In this document: positions 22,803-34,855 of the stretch, one piece after another
Numbering within the stretch: the stretch's first letter is position 1
Layout of the letters: each line of letters starts with the position of its first letter
DNA from: Owenia fusiformis
Taxonomy: Eukaryota; Annelida; Polychaeta; Sabellida; Oweniidae
Length of the DNA: 64,000 nucleotides
Direction: 5' to 3'
Assembly: GCA_903813345.2 (NCBI GenBank)
Contig: CAIIXF020000011.1
Coordinates: 19,825,754 to 19,889,753, forward strand
Program-made: the position numbers and the translations under genes
The notes under the pieces: model-generated
Database searches by the model: none
What the model was told of the DNA's origin: nothing
The model's input: only the letters and a program-made list of their open reading frames with translations

Positions 22803-25800
22803 TCAATGTAAACTGTTTCTTATACTGTCCAAATCGTTATCTATTTGAGAATCCTTAATTAATGACCGTCTGTGGGCATAAACCATCTCTTGGTTGAATC
22901 TGTGATGCACCCTGACGCCTTGAGCCCCGCTTGCCGTAGCTCCGTAAGCATTTAGTAGACCTGAACTACGTTTAGGGTTGCTGGTACGCCTGGCCTTAGT
23001 GTCAAATTGATGTTGACTGCAAAACAAGATTAACCAAATATAGTTAAAGGCAGAATCAGATCTATAGGGATGACAAAATTACAAGCAACGTGTACAATTG
23101 ACATACCAATATATTCCTTACAATCTCAAATGCAATATCTCCCAAGGGATTCACGATATATTCCTAAATTGGTGAAGTTATTATGGCTTCAAAGTGCAAA
23201 AATAGATGAAAATGTTTTAATTCTCCCAAATAATAAGAATTATAGAAAAATAATACATTATCGTAAAATCTTTATCTTTCCTGAAATAAAGAGTGTATGG
23301 CTTTGCAGATTCTTAACAAGGAATGGCATGAGCCAGAAATATTCTAAAATTGAAACAATTTTCGTTGACCGGTTCCATCTCTGATTCTCTCTTTAAGATG
23401 GCATATGTTTGCCAGACTAAATGTGTTTTTACTTACTTTATCACAATTTCCTTAGTCCCGTCCTTTAATTCGGATGTGTCTTTACAGCCATTAACAGTAT
23501 CCTGTACATCGGCCCTTTCATCTAGCGCATGATCGCTGTACACTTTTGGTCTTTTTGTGGTGTTCATCTTAAATCCACTAAAATATAAAGCATACATGTA
23601 GCCAAGTCAAAGCATGTACGAAATATGTTCCATGTAATGAATAATTAAACAAAAATCAGATGTAATCCGGTGTGAATACAGTAAAACCGTGTTAGCACCT
23701 AGCTCTCTAGTGAACACCTATCAATAGCAGGCCCGTAGCCAGGATTTGCCAGGGGGGGGGGGTCCACTTGTCAAAAAATTCCATGGGGGTTCACTTTGAT
23801 AAATTTGGCACAAAAAATGGTCAAAAAGTGAAAACTGCATGATTTTGAAAGAATGTTTGGGTTCGTCCGAAACCTCCGAATGCCCCCTTGCTAAGGGCCT
23901 GAAAAGTGAACGTTTTTATTCAGCAAACCATTTTCTCACATTGACTTCCATGTTGAATTATAGTCCTATAGTGAATACCGACCTAGTTTGAAACTGAACA
24001 CTTATTCTTGGCAAAATGAATATGATTTCTTGAGGATTGGTTAAAATATTTTTAGCACAACTCGTCGATCTTTACTCAATCTTTCCAAAGTGTACTTTCC
24101 AGGATCTTTTGCAAAATATTGTTGCAGATTAAAATTTCAATAGATTCATATAATTCAACTTTTACGTACCGATTTTTGTTTAATCTTGTGCTAAAGAGAC
24201 AAACAGCAGATCCAAGAGCATTTGGGATATCATCAGCACGTAGAACCCCGGTTCCTTTCGGATCGTAATCCTGTAAATAGATAGATTTCTGACATCATAT
24301 TTTTTGTTTATCGGAGGAAAAAACGTGGCTCCAAAGTAGTCATCTTTGAATCAATTCCTCACTTCATTGAATACAGTTGCAATCAATTACACTAACACTT
24401 TATAAGCGTTTGGAGATTATGAACTACAACAACAAATTCAAAACCCATTCTGTTCGTGATATCATGATTGGCATTTGACATTGTGTTCCCGATTTTGAAC
24501 ATCAAATTTCACATTTATAAAAATATTTCCAAGAACGGTACCTGGTTTGACATGTTAGTGGTATTTACTTCATTTAGAACATGTATAAACTGTATTTTGA
24601 CCCCATGAGCATCGAACTTAATAATATTGTCAGTTGTGATTATTTAAAGTAGAATAAAGTTGTCTAACCTGGAACGCTCCAAATATGTTTTCTGAGTCGA
24701 GGGTGCTGAGTGCTCGGTGATTGTAGGTATGTTTACTGGCAAGAGAATACAGCTGTAGCCTTCGGTCTATGTTAGTAAGGAGCCCCTCAAATTGCGTCAC
24801 TGGCATTCCATGTACAAATCCACCTGGAGGTGGGAAATCCGCTAATGCGAACCACCCGAGTAGAAACGATCGCATTTCAAATAACGACTGTATTCTCTCC
24901 TCTACAGCTATTCCAGATTCATCAACTGCGCGATAGAAGTTACGTATTAGTCGGCACCAATTTGCTTCCGTTTTGAACCCCTTTCTTTCCATTTCTTCTT
25001 GAACCTTCTTGCTGAATGTAATTTGTGCGAAACTATTCCTTTGTTTGTCTCTCAACTCTACCACGTGTTCAGTTGTAAGACCGGTCCCGTTTTCTTTGCA
25101 GTTCTCGGCAATATCAATCCACGCAGTGGATTTAATGCCCATCCCTAGCATGCCCTTTGAGCATACGCGAGAACGATTGTTGACAAATATATGGTGAGGG
25201 TCGATGATGAACATCACTTCATTGTCTAAACCTTCAATACGTGCTGGCTGGGCGTACCAATATGGTATATCATACGATGTTTCACCCACAACTATGCGTG
25301 TCCTTTCATTAAATGCATTGTTACTTTCCCATTCTATATATTCATCCTTGAATATGTTTGTGGCATAAATAATATTTATGACAGTTGACGGCCATTTTGC
25401 TATTACATCCCTTGCAATTTTCTTTAGGCTCCTTGCAGTTTCTGGCATCCTTGAGGAATCACCAAACTTATGACTGACATAATTTACTAGATCTGGCTTT
25501 CTGGCATTACGCAGTTTTTTGTGTGTTTGCTCGTCGACTAGTCTAAGAATGTTTAGAAGATCATTTACTGTGAAAGATTTTGCAATTGTATCTGCATCTG
25601 ATAGTTTTAATTTGAAATCACCTTCGGAAACTGTGTTCCATTTGCTGTTTTCATCTGGATCAGCTGCTATAAGTCCACATAACAAAGCTTGATAGTCTTG
25701 TGACCTGTTTGTGATTTCATTTTCGGTGTTATCCATGTTTTTGTCTCTGTAGCCACCGGCTTGATCATATTGCTCCATGTCTTGTTCTTCCTGGACAGAC

Positions 25801-28800
25801 GAGTATTCATGCTGGTCTCCGTCTCTTTGATTGCGACCTTTTTCAGAAGCTTGCGGATTTCTATTTATTCCTTCCTGGATATTTGTGCTTTCTCTTTCTC
25901 CTTGGCTATTTGTAGAATCTTGCTGATTTTTGTTAATATCTTTGTCATCATCAGTGTTTTCTTGATTTAAATTCATTCCACCCGATTGTTTTGCTAATAG
26001 TGCTATTTGCATGTTCACCTCTTGAATTGCTTTTAGTGTAGCTGCATCTAAATGTTCAACTATGTGGTTAGGTAGATGGTGTAGTATTTGATCTTCCTCA
26101 CAGGTTGAACTATCATCGTTAGTGTTTTCTTGAGGTTGTTTCTCCATTTGTTTCTGACATGCTTTTAATTTTGCTGCTATATCTTTTCCTGTATACATTT
26201 CTTTGTAACCACACTTCAAACTTATAGTTGCTCGTTTCTCTACAAAATCTATGCTAAACGTGTCTTTCAGATCATGAACAGATTTAATCGATGGTACGTC
26301 ACAAAGGGCCCATTTCATAATAGTTTTCATCTTCTCTACTCTTTTGAGACGTTCAGTTTTCTTCCATATTTGTTTGTGAAGTTTGCACACTGTTAATGCT
26401 TTGCCATTATCATCACACGTGGCAATTTCGATGAACTGCCCGTCAAATGAAACTACTTTCAATTTCAAATTCTCGTTTTGACAGGCAATACCTGTGTCTT
26501 TGATTATACCTCGCATTGAAGTATTTGGTAAGCTAAAGCCACCTAGATAAAATCCTGTAATAGCAGCATGGTCTCTCTCTTCCGATGATTTTGTCCGCTC
26601 TAAAGTCGAGATCGCTGGAATAATCACTTCCTTTGCCGGTCTCCTTAATATATCGTATGCTTCCCGATTCACATCTTCAGCTTTCACCAATGTGGTAACA
26701 AAATGTTCCAAAGACTTCGCTCGTGGCTCGTTGATATGTGTCCTACTATTATGATACCCGCGGGCAGAACTTTCGTCTAGAGACTCGACGTCATTACATG
26801 AACATGGTATTCCTTTCACTGATGGAAATTCCGCTAGAAACTGTGTATTTTCCATTATATCTTTAAGCTTCTCTCTGACTTGAGGAACCTTCTCGGGTAT
26901 TTGCTTTGGCTTTGAAGGACTTCTGTGATCATAAATCTCTCTTCCAATTTCGAGAACATTTTCCCAAGTGTCGTTATCCGGTTGACCTTCAAAATATGTA
27001 GAGCTTTCATCCGTCCAACAAAGGTTGATGAAAGATGGACATCCATATGCCACAGCTTCAGAGAGCAGTTGGGTTGAATAATAGAGGGGTATATTATAGT
27101 AGACGGGTGTTTGAAATTTTTTGCCAGGGACAGGACATTTGAACTCTACTTGAACCTTGACATTGTGATTTTTGTTGCTGTCAACTTCCACCAAACTGCC
27201 ATCACCACTAACGACTATTCGCAAACAATCAGTGACTTGTAACACCTTGCATCCATCTTCACGAAACACCATTGAAGGATAATACACTGGTAGGATCTTG
27301 CTTACGAGAGTTGCCACAGCATGTATTTCGCTATCACTTCCATGCTGCATATTGCTTTTTTGTAGTTCAGTTACTTTTTTGGCCTTTCCTTTCACGACTG
27401 TATCGAAATGTTGCTGCATCTCTGATTTATTTTGGAATCCAAGCCCACGGAACATCGTGCTCCCAGTCAGCTGTGCAGTTTTTCTCATTTCAAACCAAGC
27501 GTCCGATCTTTGTTTTATAATTTCTGAATTTGACACTTTTTCATCTATGTGAAGATCATTGCTTTTGGCGTTTTTCAGACAAATGTAATTTTCTTTACAA
27601 TCTAGGTGAACCACATTGTTCAATCCTAAAATATACGAACTTTCGGCACCGTTTAGCATGCTAACGCAATACCCAATTTCGTCTACACTGCTTAAACTTT
27701 TTTCAATAATGGACTTGGTCTGAATGACTTGTGTTTGGAAGAAGCTTATGGATGGTGCCAGTTTGCTCTCTCTCCATGGGCCTTCCACCTTTTTCATTAG
27801 CATTTCAACGGCCAGCCTTCGTTTCTGTAGCAAACACCTCATTTCTCGAATCCGGTCACTAATTATATGGATAACTTTCAAAAGTTGCTCACGTAGGGAG
27901 TCACGTTGGTTACGAGTTAAGCTTGTAACTTCCACATCATCTGTCATCATCTCTTGCGTAATCTCTTTTAAGCTCTCAATAAGTTGAACTTCCTCTTTCA
28001 AACGATTTTGTCGTGCTTTAAGAGTAGGTTGGGGTTCATTACCATTTAAGTCCTCATCACCGAGTTTTTTGCCAAATCCAATGGCAATTTTTTTCCCATC
28101 AATTGATATTTTTATGTCCTCGCCTTTGTGAACGTTTGCAAATTCTTTTATGACGTCCTTACATAACCCCGGTGTTTCCATAATATCCTTAAACCTAGCA
28201 GATTTCTCCTCTATAATTCTATCCGACGGGACGGCGAAGTTCTTCCCGAACACATCATCTTCAGATTCCTCTAAAACACATATGATCAGTATTAACTAAT
28301 TTGCGAGCAACAAGTATTACATATAAACTACTAATTTGCAAGCAATCTTATAGAGGCAATGAAGAAATCATTCACCTTTTGATGTAAGTTTGAATCTAAC
28401 TTAAAAATATGACATTTTTAACGTATTGATCGTTGTTTTCTTAGAATTGTAAATATATGGAACTCAAAAAAAGAAAACATAATTCTAGTATACTGGAGTT
28501 TATCACGAAAGGGTCCACAGGGCGTTCATTTTTCATAGAGCGTTTATTTGGAAGAACTCTAAATAAAGGCCCATGTACCTTTAAAGGAGGAAAAACGTAT
28601 ACCCCCTCTTTAAAATAAACGCCCATGGGCCTATTCGCGAGAAACTCTGGTAGGGCTGGACTTAAGGTAAGATCTGAGTGTTTACCTCCTTCTGTGAAGC
28701 CTCTGAAAAATCGTATTCCCTTGCCCTTGAAAAGTTTCTGCACTGTTATCCAAAACTGTAAAGACTTCTCACTGTATCGCATTCTGCTTTTGTGTGACCT

Positions 28801-31800
28801 CAGATACTGCCCGATATCAAGAAGAAGATGTAAACAAATATTGGTATCCAATTTTCCAGAAACGATAGACTTAAGAACTGATACAAAGTCTTCGTCTCGA
28901 TCCATATCTCGCATTATATCCAACACCTTCACCATAATATCATACAGCTCAGTTTCTGAAGATACATAACAAATTTTGATTTTAGGTGTAAATGCAATGA
29001 ACGCCATGTTGTGCTAACGGTCGACGTATGACTTTTTTCATACGCCCTAGGTGACTACAAAATAGTACCCAATGCGTGCTTGAAAATGTTGCGAGGCTGG
29101 TGCTCAAATGAATATTAGCTGCAACTTGAAAATGGTACCCCTTGTTACACCAAACTAGTTCTCACTACGTTCTCGAAAACGGGCTTAAACTGTGAACGAA
29201 CGGATTTGACGTACTAAGAACCATGTGGGATCTATTTACAAGCTTCAAGAAACTACTAGAACGGTTGTGTTATTCAGAACGTAAAGGCCGCCCTCCTTAC
29301 ATATGAATGAAACCCCCTGACGTCAACTTGCGTGTACTAGCGAATATTTGTTCTTATTAAAATATGTACATTGTTCGGGTGTTCGTATGTATTAGTATCC
29401 CTCGGGAAAGCTTAGGGCGGCTTCGGAAGTATGCGCAAACATGCCTTTCCTTTCGCATGTTTACGTTTCCATTCGCCAGAATTAACAATTTGTCAAATTC
29501 GCAAGACTACGTTTATTTAATTCGTTCATATGTGAGGGTGACTTTAAGATGCGTAAAAACTTCTGCCTAGTGATGTTTTAATTTTGTAGGGCGGGAAAAA
29601 CAACGTTTGAAATCTAATTTGGTGGGATAGAGGGGTGTTAAGTAAGGCAATGAGACGTTATTCTTAACAGAACTCAAATTACTTATCTCAAATGCAAATT
29701 TAGGGAGGTATAAAATCACCTGATATGCTGTTCGTGGAATCCTCTAGTTCGGAATCACTCAAGTTTTCTGGAAGATAAAATGTAATTGAATAGATTTCAA
29801 AGTAAAAACGGCAACTCCATTGAGTAGGAATCCCATGTACACGTATAGCTAAGTGAGGTCTTTACATACACATCAGATACGAAACAATAGCTATCATGGC
29901 AAAATTATCTAAGTAGTGGATCCTTTCTACATGTATATCAAGTAATTATGCCATATCAAATTAATCAACAATTCTTTACCATGTCATTCATGTGAATTAG
30001 GAAATTATATGATAATTAACTAACGAAATGTTAACTATACCTCCATTGTCGGTCAAATCCACGCTGTCTGTATTTGCAACTGTAACTCTCTGATGGCCTG
30101 AAAGGGGTTAATTGGTATTAAGAAACAAAAAAGGACAACTCAATGGATGAGGAGCCCCATCTACACGTATAGCTAGGTAAAGTCTTAACAAGACCAAGTA
30201 CGATAAACATATTGTGTACAATTTGTGCAAATGTTAAATTCTTATTGAATTTTAAACATTTTTAATCATCTACATGTACACATCAAATGAGAAACAATGG
30301 TTATCATGGCAAAATTATTCATGTAGTGGATCCTTTCTATATCAAGTAATTATATAATATCAAATTAATCAAACATCTTATACCATGTCATTCATGTGAA
30401 TATGAAAATAATATGATAATTAACTAACGAAATCTTAACTATACCTTCATTGTCGGTCAAATCCACACTGTCTGTATTTGCAACTCTCTGGTGGCCTGAA
30501 AAGGGTTAATTGGTATTAAGAAAAAACACGGAAACTCCATGGAGTGGGAATCCCATCTACACGTATAGACCAAGTACGATAAACATAGTGGGTATAATTT
30601 GTGTAAGCGTTATATTTTTTATTAAAATGAAAACATTTTTTGATCATCTGCATATACACATGAAATACGGAAAAACAGTAACAGTAACAATCATGGCCAA
30701 ATTATCTATATATTAGTTGATCCTTTCTTTATCAAGTAATTTTATGATATCAAATTAATCAACGATCTTATACCATGTCATTCATGAATAGAATAGTTTC
30801 TATATAGCTTTGAAATCTCGCTAATTCTCGTTTTCCGTGAGATTTTAGGAGATTTGCACTATGAACCTCGAACAAATTTTCTTTCTTTTTAAAGCATATT
30901 TGAATTCAGAGAAAAATTGTCAATAATAACTTTGATTTGTACAGTTGTGTCATCTAAATCATTTTCCATGACTTTACAAAATTGAGCCAGAAATGATACA
31001 ATGCTTAGATTTTTAAAACCGTGATTTTTCCGTTGGATAACCAAAAAGTTCATGATTAATCACAATAAGTACATTGACAGGGTTATCCCATAGTATGTCA
31101 TTTGAGTTTCAGAAACATTCCACCAGCACTTTTTCATAAATCATTGAATTAAGTGACTATTGCAAGCTTATAACATGGACGGCTATGGAAGTCTGGCCCA
31201 CCCAAAATGAAGTATGGCAAGGTTGACATCTGTATGTCAGCTTTATTCAGCTATTTAGAAACTAAACCATTGGGAAATTATATGATACTTAATTAACGAA
31301 ATGTTAACTATACCTTCATTGTCGGTCAAATCCACATTGTCTGTATTTGCAACTCTCTCGTGGCCTGAAAAGGTTAATTGGAATTAAGAAAAACGAACAA
31401 AATGCCTTATGTATTGCATATAACATTATTCAATGTCAACGATTTCTATTTTAACTTGATAACGGCAACGTCGATGCACTCCATCAAACATCATATTAAC
31501 TGTCACAAGTAACTTATTAATAGCATTTGCGTTATGAAATTGTAATTCAAATGGTACATACAATACAATGCAATGCAATGCAATGCAAAACAATTCAATA
31601 CAATATAATTAAATGAAATTCAATGCAATGCTATGCAATGCAATACATTTCAATACAATACAATATAATAAAATAAAATACAATTTACTAATGGGCGTTA
31701 GGCAAAATACTTCAAACATCGTCCAAAAAATAGGAACCCATTTCACTGATGGTTGAGACATGAAAACGTACCTGTGTCATCGACGATTCTCTTTACTTTG

Positions 31801-32368
31801 AGGTTCAAATTAGAGTCTACTTGTATGCGATGGCCCTCATCCTGCCAAGTCTTTATTTGCCTGCATGTAACACCAAAATGGTGCGATTTGTATACATGTG
31901 ACCCTCGTGTTTCATGGAGTACTTGCCTTTGAACGCGTAGCGGCTCTGCCTCATGATATTGTATTGTATGCGTAATAACATCTTTGGCGCTTCCCCATCC
32001 CCTATTACAATAGTAGCATTTGTATTTGGGAGATCCATGACTCTCTGAAATAGTTTAACCATACATACGAAATTGTTACCTAGTATACACAAATGTTAAA
32101 ATGGTTCGTCAGTGTAAGCAACAGCTCCAAATCGAAGATTCGTCAGGGTGATATTGGTCGTTCGTCAGTGTAAGAAAAGCGAGGGACTAAATACGTGAAT
32201 TGTGTCTTTGTTAACATATAAAACCTAAAACCATCGACACATTCTCAAACTAGACTATCTTCCTTAACTTCGAGCCAAATTATTATCCACAACGTGACTT
32301 ATAAGTAGGTGTAAATCGGGAAATAAAAAAATCTTACCGAAACCTTGACCCGGAGGAAGTTCCGCCAT
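22803..32368 (-). CDS. C2H2 zinc finger / YqaJ-nuclease domain protein
   Basis: Eleven exons on the minus strand: 32368-32338, 32044-31772, 31364-31314, 30495-30445, 30097-30041, 29767-29720, 28955-28686, 28270-24669, 24270-24170, 23577-23437 and 23016-22803. Every junction is GT-AG and in phase, giving 1612 residues from MAELPPGQGF to a TGA stop. A C2H2 finger lies at 20-41 (C20, C23, H36, H41). Three duplicated mini-exons follow (about 102-154). The YqaJ-type PD-(D/E)XK nuclease spans about 515-705, with R.DAWFEMR at the start, G...E near 571-575, D617, E636-F-K638 and Q661, so the catalytic residues are intact. An acidic Gln/Asn-rich linker follows. The C-terminal part carries DPHHIFVNNRSR, FPPPGGFVHG and DPKGTGVLR, which I recall from uncharacterised invertebrate multi-copy proteins. 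YqaJ proteins are phage-type exonucleases that process DNA ends. The cellular role here is unknown, and it may be a domesticated transposon gene. No frameshifts were seen. Confidence 0.85.
23728..23905. repeat. Dispersed repeat ('cccgtagccaggatt' family)
   Basis: 'gcccgtagccaggatttgcc' followed by a run of G is the start of a short non-coding repeat in intron 9 of the YqaJ gene. The reverse form 'ctggctacgggcc' occurs near 34799. The family is not recognised. Confidence 0.4.
29145..29290. repeat. Second copy of the GAACG-rich repeat
   Basis: 'ttacaccaaactagttctc' and the following sequence match the inverted-end repeat at 341-748 and the block at 1-60. It lies between exons 6 and 7 of the YqaJ gene. 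Confidence 0.5.
30001..31400 (-). repeat. Tandemly duplicated mini-exons with introns
   Basis: Mini-exons at 30097-30041, 30495-30445 and 31364-31314 are near-identical and encode variants of GHERVANTDNVDLTDNE. Flanking introns are also copied: 'taactaacgaaat.ttaact' precedes each on the plus strand, and 'ataccatgtcattcatg' recurs. The first two are about 400 bp apart and the third about 870 bp. All are phase 1-1, so their number can change without shifting the frame. Confidence 0.8.
31555..31690. repeat. CAATG/CAATA pentanucleotide microsatellite
   Basis: An imperfect run of CAATG, CAATA and AAATA units lies in intron 2 of the YqaJ gene. It may be the tail of an eroded LINE, since similar pentamer tails occur at 10465 and 56225. 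Confidence 0.7.
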
Positions 32369-32469
32369 GATACACCGACGATACGTCTGTGTATTTAGGT
32401 GGGTAGCAGTGATAGTGGTTTTAGTAAGATGGCACTACTCCCTATACCTAAAATAACTCACTAGATTTG

Positions 32470-32908
32470 CTAATTTAACACTTTGGCAACAGGATCATAA
32501 GCCTTTGGTACGATAACTCTTCATCTCCATACGCCCCAAACTTGAATCCACCTGATCTTTTTGTAGGGCTATTTGAAAAAACAATGTATACCAAAACAAT
32601 CCTCAGACAATTGTGGACCTAAAGAAGCCAAACACTGCTAAATGTAATGCCATAACAAAAGTTGAATGGGGTAAGTGTAATTTGCAATTTTGCCATATGA
32701 ATCAAGCTCTGCCTTGGTCTCGATTGTGGGAAATTGGAGCATGTACTGTAAATGATCACAGCTCCTGAACCAGTTGACTGGTTATATTGAGACTTTCAGG
32801 AACTTTCCATAGCATTATTATGGTGTGTACAAAATTTCATTGATGTCACTTGTCTAGTTAATGATTACTTGCCTACTTCAATAGTTTCCTTTTTTCCGGT
32901 CACCCTGT
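32470..32908 (+). mobile_element. Mariner-like element remnant, third copy
   Basis: The outer end on the right is 'ccggtcaccctg', the reverse of the ends at 16018 and 21263. Internal sequence matches those copies in reverse, for example 'atgccataacaa'. It lies just upstream of the first exon of the YqaJ gene and may overlap its promoter. Confidence 0.55.
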
Positions 32909-33839
32909 ATTATTGATAGTCCCTGATTGATCTTTTACAATAGCAAAAAAATCCCTTGGAGTTTTATCAGTGGTGTTAAACTGGCGTCCTTTTATGGGAA
33001 ACAATCCAAGTTATAAATCCACTGAGGTATACTCTCTTTATAGGTAACTACACACTTACTACTAGAAAAACAATATAATCAGTTCATTTGAACACTAAGT
33101 AGAACTTCTAAAATCTTTTCGACATCGCATCAACTTGTTGAAAAACCGATCATTTTACAAAACCCATCATATTTCTGGATATCTAAACCCAAGCATTGTG
33201 AAATAATGAATAAATCATAAATATAATCATTTTATCCCTTCCAGACCCTTCGGATCCCTAAGTGTTTTGAAGAAGGCAGAGTAGGATTTTTGTTGTTGTA
33301 TTTTTTTGTTTACTGAAAACTGTTCAGTTGGAAATTAAACTTCAATTAATAATAATCCAAATATTTGTTGGTAGAATGATGTTACATGAGTACGGAAACG
33401 AATAACTTTTAAGTGTGTCTTCTTGAAAACAAAAAATTCAAAAACACAACAATTACTGCAGGAATAAAATAAATATTTAATATTAAACTATATACAAAAT
33501 AAATCACATGCTTTAGTACGTCGAATTCATTGGTTCAGATTAGATGACAAACTAAACTATACAATTAAAAACATAACTGGACATTTACAAATATGTACAT
33601 GAATATTTACAAATATGTGAATAATATTATAAAAAATGGGTAATGATTAATGGGTGAAATCATAATTACATTTATCTTTCACAAAAATCTGTTTTACCTC
33701 AACGATATACGAAAGTAAGTATTTGTGGTGACATTTTTGAACATCATTTTGCCGTGATACATTACCGGATTCATTTATTAATGCCACTGCATTCTGTTTA
33801 AAGAAGTATTTGAACTTTTTAAAGAGTGACTACTCACTA
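32909..33839. other. Gene-free AT-rich stretch
   Basis: No coding frame, RNA gene or repeat structure could be supported here. Confidence 0.4.
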
Positions 33840-34790
33840 CAGGGTGGTCCAAAAAATGGGACACTCTTATTTCAAAAGTAAACATTAATTTTATTGATAA
33901 AAACATGTCATTATATTATATACCATCGGATAAGAAATTTAATTATCTTTAATTTGATATATCATAAATTCAAATATATTATAAAACATGTCAACCAGCG
34001 TCCATAATACAGAATATGTCATTTCCATTTCAAAACGGGTTTTCAAAAACTTGCAAAAACAGTTTTTTTATCAACAGAAATAGATGTTCATAATGTTCTC
34101 CATTTAATCAATTATAGCCCCCAAGCTCGGCCTAACTGGTCAATAGCATCATTGATATGCTGTTGAGACAATGAATTCCACTTCTCAACAATTCTGTTCT
34201 TAAGGGACTGAATATATATATAAGGAGTTCATGATTCACCAATTTTGTTGGTTCTCCCCATACGTGGTAGTCGCTGATATTAGCTTCGGGTGATCTGTCG
34301 GGCCAATGATTAGGGGGATGAATCGAGGCACAATTTACTTCAAATATTTGAATGTCTTGTGGGATCTATGATTTGGAGCCCTTTCTTGTTGGAAAATGTA
34401 ATGATCCGAATATGACATCAGGAATGAGTCATCTGTGTAGGACATATTGATTCATCCCCTTAATCACTTGCCCCCCCCTCTAGATCACCCAATGCCAACA
34501 TCCGCGACTACCACGTATGGGGAGAACTCTAACAGAGTTGGTGTACCATGAACCCCTTACATCTTTTTAGGACAGCATTGTTGAAAAGTGGGATTCATTA
34601 TTTCAAAACCATATCAATGATGCTATCGACAAGTTTGTGCCAGGATTGAGGGACATAAATGGGGGACATATTGAACATCAGTTTATATGATAAAAAATTG
34701 TCTTTGCAAGTTTTTGAAAAACCGTTTTGAAATAAAAATGACGTCATTTGCATTATGGACGCTGGTTGACAGGCATTATAATAAATTTGA
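33840..34790. mobile_element. Defective mariner/Tc1 fold-back element
   Basis: The left end 'cagggtggtccaaaaaatgg' belongs to the same family as the element at 17887. Inward arms are inverted copies, with 'gtcaaccagcgtccataata' on the left and its mirror near 34770. The reverse strand near 34255-34330 encodes 'NHWPDRSPEANISDYHVWG', the third catalytic motif of a Tc1/mariner transposase. The right outer end is missing. Confidence 0.65.
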
Positions 34791-34855
34791 ACTAATTCTG
34801 GCTACGGGCCTGTTATGTAATACTTTGCAATATTAGGGACTGCCTGTACATATGC

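Noticed and set aside
28441-29007. Stand-alone 188-aa minus-strand gene
   Set aside because: Only 28955-28686 fits splice sites and phase with the YqaJ gene. The rest of the open frame is intron read-through.
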